64,000 nucleotides of DNA from Saccopteryx bilineata (taxonomy: Eukaryota > Chordata > Mammalia > Chiroptera > Emballonuridae). Of this stretch, positions 32,512-43,290 are shown one piece after another. Location of the stretch: the NCBI RefSeq assembly GCF_036850765.1, contig NC_089490.1:132088522-132152521 (forward strand). Direction: 5' to 3'. The notes under the pieces were generated by a model, which did not search any database, was not told where the DNA came from, and saw only the letters and a list, made by a program, of their open reading frames with translations. The position numbers were made by a program, and so were the translations under genes. Numbering within the stretch: position 1 is the first letter of the stretch; each line of letters starts with the position of its first letter.

Positions 32512-33327
32512 TACATGTTTGTTGATGAGTGTCTGGGCATTTTCAGTTTAAAATGTAAAGGATTTTGACTTTAAGCGTTGTTTCCACTTCTCAAAAGAAG
32601 AGAACCTAAAGTGTGAGACTGTACCTTCCAGGCTAGCTGACAGTCTGGTTATGGAAAGTGACTTCCTCTGTATGGGACATTTGCATTTCTTAGTTCTGGG
32701 GTTCCTTTCTCACCTACCTGCTCTGCTCCCATTACTCCCTCCTCATTGCCTACCTCCTACCTTTCACCTGCCTTATGAATTAAACAGACTTGTGGGCTCA
32801 CCTGGGAACTCTATAGTCTTTTCGTGCATTGTTCTCAGTGGAACCTGCTGTTCAACAATGGATGAGGTGGTCACAGCTACCTGCTTGTTCCTTGCCATGG
32901 AATTAGGGAATGTTTCTCTGTTCTTTGGCTTATGAAAGGGCCCACTGGCAAGGTGGACTTACATGTGTCTTGTACAATACTTGCTTTAGAACAGTGCCTA
33001 GCACAGGGCTGACACTCAGTAAATATTGTCCAGTGAATGAATGCCCATGGGCAGGCCCCAAGTCCTGTCTGTGCACTCACACCTCAGAGGGTGCTTGCTC
33101 ATGTACCGTTCCAGTGGCTAATTCCTATTGCCTGCCATCCTCCAGCCCTTCTGTAACTCTGAGTGTAACCCCTTAGTTACTGTTGGTCAGCTGCCCACAG
33201 TGTCCACTGATACCCCCAACCCTGCAAGACAAATTGTCCTCTCCCCACCATTGTAAGTCAGCACTTGACCCTAGACTCAACTTTTGCACCAATGACTCCA
33301 TAAAGAACTATTTTGTGTGATATACCA
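32512..33327. other. Unassigned DNA with a MIR-like end
   Basis: The piece 'agtgcctagcacagggctgacactcagtaaatattg' (32,993-33,030) resembles a MIR/L2 3' end. No gene recognised elsewhere. Confidence 0.45.
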
Positions 33328-33559
33328 GCTGGTTTCACTGTGGGGTGTGAGTGTGCTGCGTGCTTTTATAGTAATTAAATGAAATAAATACAAACTTAAA
33401 TTTATTCTGACATTAAGACACATTTTTATGTTACATATTTTGAGTTTTGCTTTTTAGAATTCATAAAAAAGAGGTTAAAAAATAAAAAAATGACAAAAAA
33501 GTTATCTTTTTATATATACAGATACATTCTTAGTAAGATTTAGTAAATTCGGCAGGTCC

Positions 33560-33885
33560 TGGCGTGAATGTGTTAAGTTTTTTCATTCTTGTATTTATGA
33601 GAAACATGAGCCTGATGTGTCCTAGCAATTTCTTCAATGTTTGGGCATATATTTGAAAGGCAAACTCTCATTTCCTTGTCAATATATTGAAGAATTCCTC
33701 TTTTTACTCTTAATTGTGTTGAGGGTAAAAAATCCCAATTCACATAAATAGGATGTTGAAAATTGTAGTAAAATGTTCAAAGCTTTTTTAGATATTGCCA
33801 CATACTCTTCTTTTATACAAATCCAAAAGGCTTCGAGAGACAATTCCTTATGTTTAATCATCAATCCAAAACCCCCACCATACAT
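33560..33885 (-). pseudogene. hAT-3 transposase C-terminal fragment
   Basis: Minus-strand frame 33,885-33,679 reads EAFWICIKEEYVAISKKAL, then LLQFSTSYLCELGFFTLNTI and KSKKRN. This is the hAT C-terminal dimerisation region of the ZBED5/FAM200/SCAND3-like group, comparable to LLPFPSSFLAECGFSAVNDL in hAT-2. The rest of the gene is deleted or unreadable and the frame ends at a stop. Confidence 0.72.
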
Positions 33886-34219
33886 ATCATCTTAACTTTA
33901 CACCATAAAAACGATAGAAGAAACTTGCCTCCAGTCTTTCCGGGGAACATGGAGGGTAGTGTAAACCAGTGGTCCCCAACCCCCGGGCTGCGGACTGGTA
34001 CTGGTCCGTGGGCCATTTGGTATCGGTTCACAGAGAAAGAATAAATAACTTACATTATTTCCGTTTTATTTATATTTAAGTCTGAACGATGTTTTATTTT
34101 TTAAAAATGACCAGATTCCCTCTGTTACATCCACCTAAGACTCACTCTTGACACTTGTCTCGGTAACATGATACTTTTATCCATCCCACCCTAAAGGCCG
34201 GTCTGTGAAAATATTTTCT

Positions 34220-34440
34220 TTGTGTTCATGGAGTTGTTTTCTGATTTCCCTATATTGCCTTTCTGTGTTTTCTTGAATATCTCGGAGGATTTTTAGGATT
34301 TCTATCTTGAATTCTCTGTCATTTAGCTCCAAGGTTTCCAATATATTAAATTTTTTCTCCATAGATTTTTCCTCATCTAGCTGTGTTACCTCTCTTTCTT
34401 TTGTATCCATGATATTCGATTTTCTCTTCCTTAATGGCAT
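34220..34440 (-). pseudogene. L1 copy 4 ORF1, N-terminal fragment
   Basis: Minus-strand reading from 34,440 gives MPLRKRKSNIMDTKEREVTQ, then a heptad-like ILRDIQENTERQYREIRKQL and HEHKENIF. This is the N-terminal part of ORF1p. It ends at the L1-target junction, so no coiled coil or RNA-binding domain is encoded. Confidence 0.75.
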
Positions 34441-34479
34441 CTGAGGGTGGTTTTGTTGATAGTATTAATGAGATTTAAT

Positions 34480-35440
34480 AAAGAATAAAAAGTTAAAAAA
34501 AATAAAAAAATAAATCGAAAAGAGTTGTTTTTTTTTAAAAAAAATTAATAATGAAATAAAGAAAAATAAAATAAAATAAAAATTTTTTAAAAAGGAAATT
34601 ATTCCCCCCCTCTTTTTTTCCTCTCCTCTCCTCTCCCCTCTTTCTTGAGAAAATCTTGTGGTGGACTGTGAGTTATAACAAACAATGCCTGTGATGGAGG
34701 GCCTGAATTGGGGAAAAGTAATAAAGGGGCAAAAAAGAGAGAAAGAAAAAAAAAAAAAAAAGGAAAAAAAATAAAAGAAAAAAGAAAAAAAAAAGAGCGT
34801 ATGGACCCACAAAAAGCAAATAAGGAAAAAATTTGGGTCAAGAATAAAATGATTTGCTTTTAGGTGTTGGTTTTCTAAGAGTTATGATGAGAGGAATAAG
34901 AGGAAAATGGAAAAATGGGGGGACAAATTAAAAACTTACTATTGTATTTAGTGGAACAAGAACTAGATAATATGGAGAGCCAGGGATGGGAGCACTGCTA
35001 GTGAGTTAAAAAGGTGAAGTAAAAACCCCCCAAAATGCCACAAACATAGGTTTGAGTCCCAGATAAGATAATTTGTTTGTTATTGAGGTTTGAATGAGAG
35101 GAGATGTAAAGGAGAAAGGAAGAAACTAATATAGAGGGAGAAAAGAAAGAGAGAGAGAGAAAAAAAGAGGGAACCACTAAAAGAAGAAAAAAGAAAGGAG
35201 AGAGAGAGAGAGAGTTAAGGGTTTTGGAGTGCAACCCTCATAGAGAGAAAGGAAGAGAAGAGAAATGATAATGGGAGATGTAACACTTATGGGTAGTGTA
35301 GTTCAAGGAGAGGAGAGAGTAAGACCGGTAGAGAGTTAATCGGCCAAATTGGAGGAGGAAAAAAAAGTCTCAAGAATGAAGATAAGAGAAACAAACGAAC
35401 AAATATAATAAAATGGGATAGGTTATAAAGTCTGCAGATT
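34480..35440. repeat. Purine-rich (A/GA) low-complexity tract
   Basis: A-rich then GA-rich plus-strand sequence (pyrimidine-rich on the L1 sense strand). Part of the L1 copy 4 5' UTR; the related copy 3 has a similar tract at 53,580-53,745. Confidence 0.75.
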
Positions 35441-35859
35441 ATTCTTGATTTTGAGAAGTTATCTTCTTGCTTTTTCTTTTCTCTCCCTCTTCCTGGTCGG
35501 TGACTCTGTACCCCGGGTTCTGCCCCTTTGGCACGCTCAGGTAGAGGTTTGCAGTTGATAAGTCTCTATGGCAATGTCATGTATTGTGCTTTATTCTCGT
35601 TGGGAGTCGAGGCTCATTAGCATTTATAGGCTCCGACAGTGAGAGAGTCCGTGTTCCTGGAGCCTTTCTCCTAGTCTTTCCTTCCTCAATTAGTAGCCTG
35701 ATAGTCCAGGTATGGGGTTGCTGCTGCCTCTGCCTGGATAGTAAGAGGCTCAAATTGCTGGCAACTCCCCACTCTATTTCCACTCAGCACAGGGCTCTGG
35801 GTAAGGCTCAGTCAGTCAGAGCTGCTAGCATAATCAGGCGGGCTTTCCACCCACTCGAA

Positions 35860-36445
35860 GACCTCTGGCTCTGCCACTCTATCCGGTAACACAAGCGGGC
35901 GCCCACTTCCGGGGCGCTTGGAGGAAACTCTCACTCACTGTCTGCAACCAGGATATCCGGCCAGCAGTCTCACGCTCTGAGTGAAACCCCCAACCGCAGG
36001 GAAAATTTGCAGCGTTGGAATTGAGTCTCGCTCCGTCCCCGTGTGCGGCTTTTGCAAGGCGCTGGGGCGGCCCGAGATTCCGCTTTGGCCCACACAAAGG
36101 CCCCTGACTCTGCCCCTCTCTGCGATAACACGGGCGCACACTGCCGAGGCACTCGGAGGAATTGCTCACTCCTTATGCGCGCGCAAACCAGGATATGAGG
36201 CCGGCCGTGGTTCCCTCTGAGTGAAACAGCCTCCAGCACGGAAAATCTCCACCGTTGGGATTAGTTCTCACTCCCTCCCGTGCGTGGCTTTCCCAGGGTG
36301 CTGGGGCTGCCCAGAGACTCTGCCCTCAGCCCACAGAAAGGCCTCTGACCCTGCCTCTCCGTGGGGCAACACGGGCACCCACTTCCGCGGCTTAGGAAGA
36401 AATCTCTCTTCCACTAACTGCGCACTGACCAGGAGACCAGGTAAA
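35860..36445 (-). repeat. 240-bp tandem monomers in L1 5' UTR
   Basis: Plus-strand unit starts: 35,860 (gacctctggctctgcc), 36,100 (gcccctgactctgcc), 36,341 (gcctctgaccctgcc); the period is 240-241 bases and the third unit is partial. Shared internal landmarks are 'ataacacgggcgc'-like, 'accaggatat', 'ctctgagtgaaac' and 'ggcttt...ggcgctgggg'. Confidence 0.8.
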
Positions 36446-36863
36446 ATGGCCGCTCCGCTTGTCTTTCTTTGTTTGGGTTTGGCGCGAGTGTTAGCTTGTA
36501 TTGCCCGGGTTGCCACAGGATCAGATTTTCCTCGGCTTGGATCTCTGAGCCACAGCCTGGTTCGGCCGTTTTTGCTGCGGGGGCCTGGATCTATTCACCC
36601 CCTTTGCCCGCCTCAGTTTCTATATTCACAGTTACCAGAGAAAGCCGCCCTGTTTAGGTTAGTGAGGAAGGCGGAGCATTTCTTACTCCCTATTTCCTTC
36701 GGGGTTTGGTTATATATTTAGCCAATTTTTCACTCAATCATACCTTTGGGTGTATTGCGAAGAATCTGGAAGCTCCAAGTATAGGTTTTTCTGTTTCTGG
36801 TTGAAGATCTTGTTGAGTTTTGGGGGAGATTTATCGGTATCGCTTCCTACTCCGCCATTACTC

Positions 36864-36871
36864 TGACGTCA
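36864..36871 (-). promoter_or_regulatory. CRE-type TGACGTCA at L1 5' end
   Basis: Palindromic CREB/ATF site within the first 15 bases of L1 copy 4. The same site sits at the 5' end of L1 copy 3 (54,491-54,498). Confidence 0.6.
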
Positions 36872-37309
36872 TCTCTCGAAAATATTTTCTAACATTAAAC
36901 CGGTCCGTGGCCCAAAAAATGTTGGGGACCACTGGTGTAAACAATCCAGCACCACAGCTTAACAGCTTAACAACCTAATCAGGTAAGTGGGGTGGGGGTT
37001 GGGCAGACTGTCAGCTCACAGCCAATTTCCCACACCTCTCTGTCCCCCAAAAATCTAAACTCCAAAAACCCTGTTGGTTTTTTGATCCCCAACAGGCACA
37101 TATTTCTCTGGAATACCATAGGGTGCACCTGGAAATCTTCTATGGCGCACCAATGTGCCCTGGCACACACTTTGAGAACCACTGGTCTATTTTGGTGACA
37201 AGGTGACTTGTTCTCATTTGCATGAAGGTGTTCTGTAAGCTGGTCACAACCTGCTTTACCTGTGTGGTGTCCATGTGCAGGTGACCAGAACAATGCTTGC
37301 TTCCCCCAA

Positions 37310-37830
37310 AGTAGTGCAAGTCCTAACCCCCGGAACCTTGAATATGTTTCCTTACATGTTTATGGGATTCTGCAGATGTGATGAAGATTACCGATTTTGA
37401 GATGGGAGACGATCCTAGATTATCTGGGTGGGCCCAATCTGATCACATGGGCCCTTAAAATCAGAGAACCCTCCTAACTGGACCAGAAATAAAATGGGAG
37501 AAGAGGAGAGGAAATTTAAAGGGTATGGGACTTGACTTATTACACAGGCTTTGAAGATGAGCAAGGGGGCCGTGAGCCAAAATGTCTGGGTTCCTCCCAT
37601 AGCTGGGAATGGGCCTCAGCTGACAGCTGGCCAGGAAACCGGGACCTTAATCCTACAACCACAAGGAAGCAAAACCGAGTAAGCAAGGGAACGCACCCTT
37701 CCTGGCTACCTCCAGAACTGAACACAGCCTGTGGACGTCTTTTCAGCTCATGAGCTCTGGGACTTTTGAGCCTGTGGGACTTCTTACCTCCAGATATGAA
37801 AAATAACACTTTTGTGCTGTTGTTGGGGTA
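37310..37830 (+). mobile_element. Possible ancient MaLR-like LTR
   Basis: Has the pattern 'agtcctaacccccggaacc...gcagatgtgatgaag...gggtgggcccaatctgat...' and 'acctccagatatgaaaaataac', as in old mammalian MaLR/MER LTRs. Family not certain. Confidence 0.42.
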
Positions 37831-39817
37831 GCAGTGAGAACCAGTACAGCATGGAAATGACTTTCTCTCTTCCTCAGCAGAATGGTTTCAAGCCCCATTG
37901 TTGGAGGCAGTGTGCTACTCTGTTAGTGGTTGAGGGTACACTGTGGATGGCTGGGTGGCTGCCAATGACCAGACATCACCATAGACAGCTGTTTGCCTGT
38001 AAACACTGTGAATCATCTGTCTGCTATTTCCCCATCTGTCACTTGGAGGTCTGGAGGTTGGAGGAGGCCTTCACTGTCTCCCCCAGTTTGTGCTGCTTCT
38101 CCATGAAGCTCTGGTGGGCAGAGCCCATAGGTATGTTTGGGAAACTGAGGCCCAGAATGCAGGGCTCTATAAGAGAGAGCCCCGGATGCTACAGTGGTGA
38201 CATCTCCTCCCTTGACCCTCTACTCCCATAATGAGGCCCCAGAGGAGGAGGGCACACGTGTGCTGTCCCTGATCTATTGACCAAGACCAGGTGGGCCTTA
38301 CTGCATCCTGAGGGGTTGAGCCTGAAGCTCCCCATGTCTGCCTACTGCTGGAGCGAGGCTGTGGCTGGAGGGAGGCTGTGGCTGGGGGAGCGCTGTGGTG
38401 GTGGGGGGACCCTGTGCTGGGAGGGGGGAGTGCTACAACCTGTAGAAGAATTCTTGCCCTAATTCTTCTGCCCCAGACTGCAGAGCCTGCTCATTGTCAG
38501 TGCCTCGGCCACTTGAGGTAAACGGGAACCAGGAGGTATGGAGGAGGGCGTGTCTCCCGCACAGCTCACTGTCCCTTCCCCCTTTTCTGGGACTGTTCCT
38601 CTCATGCTTCCAGCTCATCTGTTCACCATAGTTTTTAGGCATCATGGGGTTATCTTATAGGTGGGAGCTCAGGGATGAAGCTGAGTGGGTGGGAGATGAA
38701 TCCTGACCCCAGGGGTGACTAGGACAGAGGGGAGTAGTTTGCTGTAGAACTGAAGAGGGTCCCCTCTCAGCATTGTTCCTGTGGAATTCTTCAGAGAGTG
38801 TGGGGCTCATGGTAGCAGCAAGAGCCTCAGCTGAGATCCTGCTGCCTCATGACTAGCCTCAGAGATGGATGGAAATTCTCCTGCATCAGGTGAGCTGGTG
38901 GATGCGGGGTGTGAAGAGGCTCGTGCTAGACTTGGGGCAGGCGCCCTGGGTATCACATTTGGAGGGGGAAGAAACGGGAGCCAGGTCAGGACTGCGGGAG
39001 TTGATGTGGTTTGCCCCTGTGTGCAAAACCCCCTGCAGGGGGACACCTAGGGGCACACCTGCCAGTGTACACACACATCCAAGTAAATGCACATGCTAGT
39101 GCACAGTATGTCCCTTCTCCACCTTCACCCAGAAAACAAAACCTAGTTCCCCACTGGCCAAACCCACCTTCAGTGCTCCAACTTCTCACCAGATAATGGG
39201 CAACACAGACCAGTGCTAATCCTCAGTTCGTATTCATCACCCCAGCATTCAGCACCCCAGCTCCCATGCAGGTCAGTTTGACACTCAGGAGCTCAACTCC
39301 CTAACTCTCACCAGTCAACACTCAATGCGCGGTGGTCTCAGCATCTGGGCGTCAGCAGCTGTGCTTCGCTAGTAGACATGCTACACCTGAATCTCTTACC
39401 AGGATGATGCCCTGTGCTCTCATACCTCAGGGTCCTTTTGTCACCCAGCACCCCAAAAGGCCACTATTTGATTATTTGATTCCCCAAGTTTACCACAACC
39501 AGGCCCTGTTTTTGCTCATGCTCTGGCTGTGGTCAGTTCTGAGGGGGTAAACTGTTCTGAGTCTACCCCATCCCGTCCTCCACGGGTGGGGGGATGGCCC
39601 AGATTTCCTGACTTTGGAGCTGTGCAACTGGACCAGCAAGGCCAGGGGGACTGAGGACACTTGTGTCTGAGCTTCTGCCAGTCTGGGGCTAGAGACCCCG
39701 TGCCCCAGCTTTCCCTTCTCTGCCTCCCCAATGTCCCAGGACCTGTGGTTAGGCTGGGCCAGCTTCTCTTGTTGCCTGCCCACCCCCTAGCTGGGCAGTG
39801 GTAAGGGGGTGTCCCTT
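37831..39817. other. Unassigned single-copy-like DNA
   Basis: Two kb with no recognised repeat. Short open frames have no recognisable domain. Could include host intronic or intergenic sequence. Confidence 0.35.
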
Positions 39818-40019
39818 ATATCAGTCAGGGTTCTCTAGAGTAACAGAACCAATAGGGTATATGGATATATATATATAAATATGTATATATATATGTATAT
39901 ATATACAGTATGTCCATAAAGTCATGGTGCACTTTTGACCAGTCACAGGAAAGCAACAAAAGATGATAGAAATGTGAAATCTGCACCAAATAAAAGGAAA
40001 ACTCTCCCAGTTTCATACC

Positions 40020-40560
40020 TATTCAGTGCAGTTCGATGTGGGCTCACACACAGATTTTTTAGGGCTCCTTAGGTAGCTATCCCGTATAGCCTCTACAGAC
40101 TTGTCACTGACTGATGACCTACCAGAACGGGGTTTCTCCACCAAACTGCTGGTTTCCTTCAACTGCTTATACCACTGAGTAATGTTATTTCTTTTTTTTT
40201 TTTTTTTTTTATTCATTTTAGAAAGGAGAGGGAGGGGAGGAGAGAGAGAGAGGAGAGAAAGAATGGGGGGGAGGAGCAGGAAGCATCAACTCCCGTATGT
40301 GCCTTGACCAGGCAAGCCCAGGGTTTCGAACCGGCGACCACAGCATTTCCAGGTCGACGCTTTATCCACTGCGCCACCATAGGTCAGGCATAGAGTAATG
40401 TTATTTCTATGTGGTGGCGCTTCGTTATAAATGCGCCGATATTCACATTGCACTTTGGTCACGGATTCGAATTTAGCGAGCCACAGAACACACTGAACTT
40501 TCCTCTGCACCATCCACATCTCGACTGGCATGGCCATGGGCTGCTTTGCTGTATACATGG
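40020..40560 (-). pseudogene. Mariner transposase N-terminal (HTH) remnant
   Basis: Minus-strand reading shows VQRKVQCVLWLAKFESVTKV, then YRRIYNEAPPHR and, after the SINE, NNITQWYKQLKETSSLVEKP, RSGRSS and SPKKSV. This is the paired helix-turn-helix DNA-binding region of a Tc1/mariner transposase. The DDE/DDD catalytic domain is absent. Confidence 0.78.
40193..40392 (-). mobile_element. SINE, short 'GACCTGTGGTGG' type
   Basis: Reverse SINE inside the mariner; perfect TSD gagtaatgttatttct (40,177-40,192; 40,393-40,408). Confidence 0.95.
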
Positions 40561-41072
40561 TGTTACGTCATCATCTGTGCATGTGCACATGCTGCCACTC
40601 ATCCTACAGAGACTGGGAGGGTTTTCCTTTTATTTGGTGCAGATTTCACATTTCTACTGTCTTTTGTTGCTTTCCTGGGACCAGTCAAAAGTGCACCATG
40701 ACTTTACGGACACACTGTATGTAACACACATTATAGATATATATTGTATTGCATACATACATACATATATGTATAGAGAGAGACAGAAAGACAGAGATTT
40801 ATTTTGAGCAATTGGCTCTTGCAATTGCACAGGTTACCAAGTCTGAAATGTGGGGGACAGACAGGCAACTTAGGTAGGAGTTGATGCTGCAGTCTTGAGG
40901 CAGAGATTCTAGTTCTCTGGAAAACATCAGTTTTTACCCTTAGGTCCTTGAACTGATTGGATGAGGCCTACCCTCATGATCCAGTACAATCCGCTTTACT
41001 TAAAGAGAACTGATGGAAGATATGAACCATGTCGACAAAATGCCTTTACAACAACACTTGTGTTAGTGTTTG

Positions 41073-41264
41073 AGGCCCTGGCCAGATGGCTTAGTGGATA
41101 GAATGTCATCTTAGCAGACTGAGGTCATGAGTTTGATTCCCGGTCAGGCATGTAAAGAAACAATGAGTGAACAACTAAGTGGAATGAGTTAATGCTTCTC
41201 TTTCTTCCTCCCCCCACCTCAAGTCAATGGAAAAACTAAAACAAACAAACAACAAAAAAAACCC
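41073..41264 (+). mobile_element. SINE, diverged 'GCCCTGGCCAG' type
   Basis: Forward, older copy with head 'gccctggccagatggcttagtgg', a B box-like 'gagtttgattcccgg' and an A-rich tail. TSD actt(g/a)tgttagtgttt (41,057-41,072; 41,266-41,281). Confidence 0.88.
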
Positions 41265-41310
41265 CACTTATGTTAGTGTTTGGATAATGGGATGTGATCA
41301 TTCAGCCAAG

Positions 41311-42259
41311 CTGACACATAAAATTAGCCCTGGCATCCTCCTCTGTCCTCTCTGGCTGGGGGAGGGAAAGAGGTGGGAGGAGGATGACCAGGGTGATGGG
41401 TTCTCTCAGTCTTATGCCTACTGTGTAGCTTGGACCTGCCCTGGTATCTTGGGATCTCTCCAGAGCTGGAGTGGGTGTTGTTTATAATGAAAAGCCCCTT
41501 CCTCTGGCCACTGAAAGAGAAAGACTCCAGGACTTCCCAAGCAGCGGGCCCTAAATCTCCAACATAAACTCAGCTTCCTTCTGTTTACTTTGCTTCAGGT
41601 GGGGTAAAAGGAGCCAGCAAGGGCCAGTGGGTCACCTGAGAGCATTGATGAGAATAACAATCCAAAAGCAACCCTTGGGAAGTAGAGGTTGGTGTCTTCA
41701 CTCTGGAATCAACCTGGAGTGTGGGGGCTAAGGAAAAGTGGAGAAACCGAGGCAAGGTGGGTGACTATCTGTGACTCCAGCGCAGAACCAGGCAACAGGC
41801 CTGGCAAAGTGGAGCTAGGATGCTATATTTCTTTTCTTACCATGCTCTCCCATTCTTGGCTGTGATTGGCTTCAGCCCCAGCTCCAGTCATTACCACATC
41901 TTTGTGGCCACAGTAATTGGCTCAGGAGTAGGCGTGTCACCCACTCAGAGTCACTTAGATTTTTTTCCCTTTTGGGGTCCTAGATGCTGTGGTTTGAAGA
42001 TGAGAGGAATGGCAGTGGTCGTTTTGTGGACCACGGATTAAGATTGGGGCTTGAGCTGCTGTTCGGAGCCAGAACACAAAGCCAAGGCAACCTTGGTGAT
42101 AGCATCTGAGCACCTGGACCAAACCTCACCTGAAGCTGTCATGTTATGTGAGTCCATATTTATTGTGATAATGAAAATAACATATATGACACTATGTATC
42201 CCTTATCACCGTTAGACCTTTACAGAAATAAATTAACCTATTTACCTCTCCCAACAACC
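41311..42259. other. No feature recognised
   Basis: About 0.95 kb of single-copy-like sequence with no gene or repeat I can support. Confidence 0.35.
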
Positions 42260-42395
42260 CTCAGGGGTACGTACTATTATAATGCACAGATGAGAAAACT
42301 GAGAAGTAAAACAGAGAGGTAAAGCAGTCTGCCCAATTCCACACAGCTAGTGGTGGGGCAGAGCCAGGAAACCTAGGCTCTTATTCAGGCCCTTA
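42260..42395 (-). mobile_element. MIR SINE
   Basis: Contains 'cacagatgagaaaactgagaagtaaaacagagaggtaaa', 'cacacagctagtggtggggcagagcc': the MIR core in reverse. Confidence 0.88.
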
Positions 42396-42789
42396 TTCAG
42401 TAGAGATACCTCCTGCTTCTGACATTTATACCCACAGGATCCCTGACTGATTTCAGGTGATGCCAGAGGCTGCACAACAGGAGATGGGAAATTAGAATCA
42501 CTCCTCTTTGCCTAGAACCTTTAGTGGCTCTCTGAGGCCCTGCATGTCACCTCCCACTGCTGTTTTTACTTCCCTTGGTTCCAACCCCATGGGACTCCTC
42601 TCTGTTTCTCCAACTCACCAAACTTATTCCTGCCTACTCTGCCTAAAATGCCTTTTCTCTACTCTTCCTGGTCAGTCTTGTCATGTCTAACCAGGTACTC
42701 AGGGAAGTGGTACCTGACCACCTTCCTCCTGACCCCAAGCCAAGCCCATGGAGCCTAGACATCAAGAACACAGCTGCAGTTAGTCAGCG

Positions 42790-42975
42790 TGGGTTTCCAT
42801 CACTTTCTTCCTGTGTGACCTGGGGCCATTACCTTGATCCCTCTGTGTCTCAGCTTCCTTGTGTGTAGAATAGATAACAACAGTACCTGCCTCACAGGTT
42901 TGGGTGAAAAATAAAGGAAGTTATTATATGTAAAGTGATTAGACCAGTGCTGGACACTTAGTAGTCTCGTCTGCA
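42790..42975 (+). mobile_element. MIR SINE
   Basis: Forward MIR: 'cttcctgtgtgacctggggcc', 'gtgtctcagcttccttgtgtgtagaatag' and 'agtgctggacacttagtag'. Followed by an (AAT)n run at 42,976-43,010. Confidence 0.82.
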
Positions 42976-43179
42976 GCTAATAATAATAGTAATCATAATA
43001 ATAATAATTCTGTACTTTTCTATTACTATTTGGGAGATTTTATGTGTTTATTAAAACAGTGGAAACATTGCAAAACCATGCCAATTTTTATTGGCAAGTA
43101 TAAATATTAGTTTATACATGGACTCCAGTGCTAAATTTGAGTATTATCTTTAAAGTGGAGAGTGATTCTTTTTATCTAT

Positions 43180-43290
43180 TTTATTTTTTCAGTTTTCTTG
43201 AGCTATAATTGACAAAACTGTAAGATTTTGAAAGTGTATGAAATTTATTCTTTTTAAATTATTCCTCGTTTTAACACTAAAGAATGAATC
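43180..43290 (-). mobile_element. L1M-like 3' end fragment
   Basis: 'ttttcttgagctataattgacaaaactgtaag' and 'aaagtgtatgaaattt' match the antisense text of old L1M 3' UTRs. Confidence 0.55.

Larger units (their letters stand above)
34220..36877 (-). mobile_element. LINE-1 copy 4: 5' UTR plus ORF1 start only
   Basis: Minus strand, 2.66 kb. TSD gaaaatattttct occurs at 34,207-34,219 and 36,878-36,890, inside the MITE. The 5' end is present (atgacgtcagagtaatggcgg on the minus strand). Sequence continues through a 5' UTR with 240-bp monomers (35,860-36,445) and a purine-rich tract (34,480-35,440) to the N-terminus of ORF1, then stops without poly(A). Confidence 0.88.
33967..36934. mobile_element. 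Non-autonomous hAT with an L1 inside
   Basis: Terminal repeats CAGTGGTCCCCAACC at 33,967 and its reverse, ...TTGGGGACCACTG, ending 36,934. Exact 8-bp TSD GTGTAAAC at 33,959-33,966 and 36,935-36,942. Without the L1 (34,220-36,877 plus one TSD copy) it is only about 300 bp and has no transposase, so it is a MITE-like hAT. Confidence 0.93.
33328..37187 (-). mobile_element. hAT-3 relic, host of the nested insertions
   Basis: Minus-strand relic of an autonomous hAT. One end, reversed, reads CAGTGGTTCTCAAAGTGTG (ending about 37,187) and the other possibly 'cagctggtttcactgtgggg' (about 33,328). A transposase C-terminus is legible at 33,560-33,885. A younger hAT with an L1 inside it (33,967-36,934) is inserted. 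Outer TSDs are not clear. Confidence 0.55.
39906..40717 (-). mobile_element. Mariner-type DNA transposon
   Basis: Long inverted repeats of roughly 110 bases: CAGTATGTCCATAAAGTCAT at 39,906 and, reversed, CAGTGTGTCCGTAAAGTCAT ending 40,717, flanked by TA (39,904-39,905; 40,718-40,719). The interior encodes the start of a transposase on the minus strand. A SINE interrupts it at 40,193-40,392. Without the SINE it is about 0.6 kb, so it is internally deleted. Confidence 0.9.
39818..41310 (+). mobile_element. MLT2-like ERVL LTR carrying a mariner and a SINE
   Basis: Begins 'atcagtcagggttctctagagtaacagaaccaataggg' followed by a (TA)n tract; later 'agatttattttgagcaattggct' and 'ttgaactgattggatgaggcc', the MLT2 pattern. 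Split by a mariner (39,906-40,717) and a SINE (41,073-41,264). Confidence 0.75.

Noticed and set aside
35577..36721. Several overlapping open frames of 60-166 codons
   Set aside because: Produced by the GC-rich monomeric L1 5' UTR; no conserved frame among the three units.
37831..39817. Possible host exon region
   Set aside because: Open frames on both strands overlap each other, with no domain, and I could not support splice sites.
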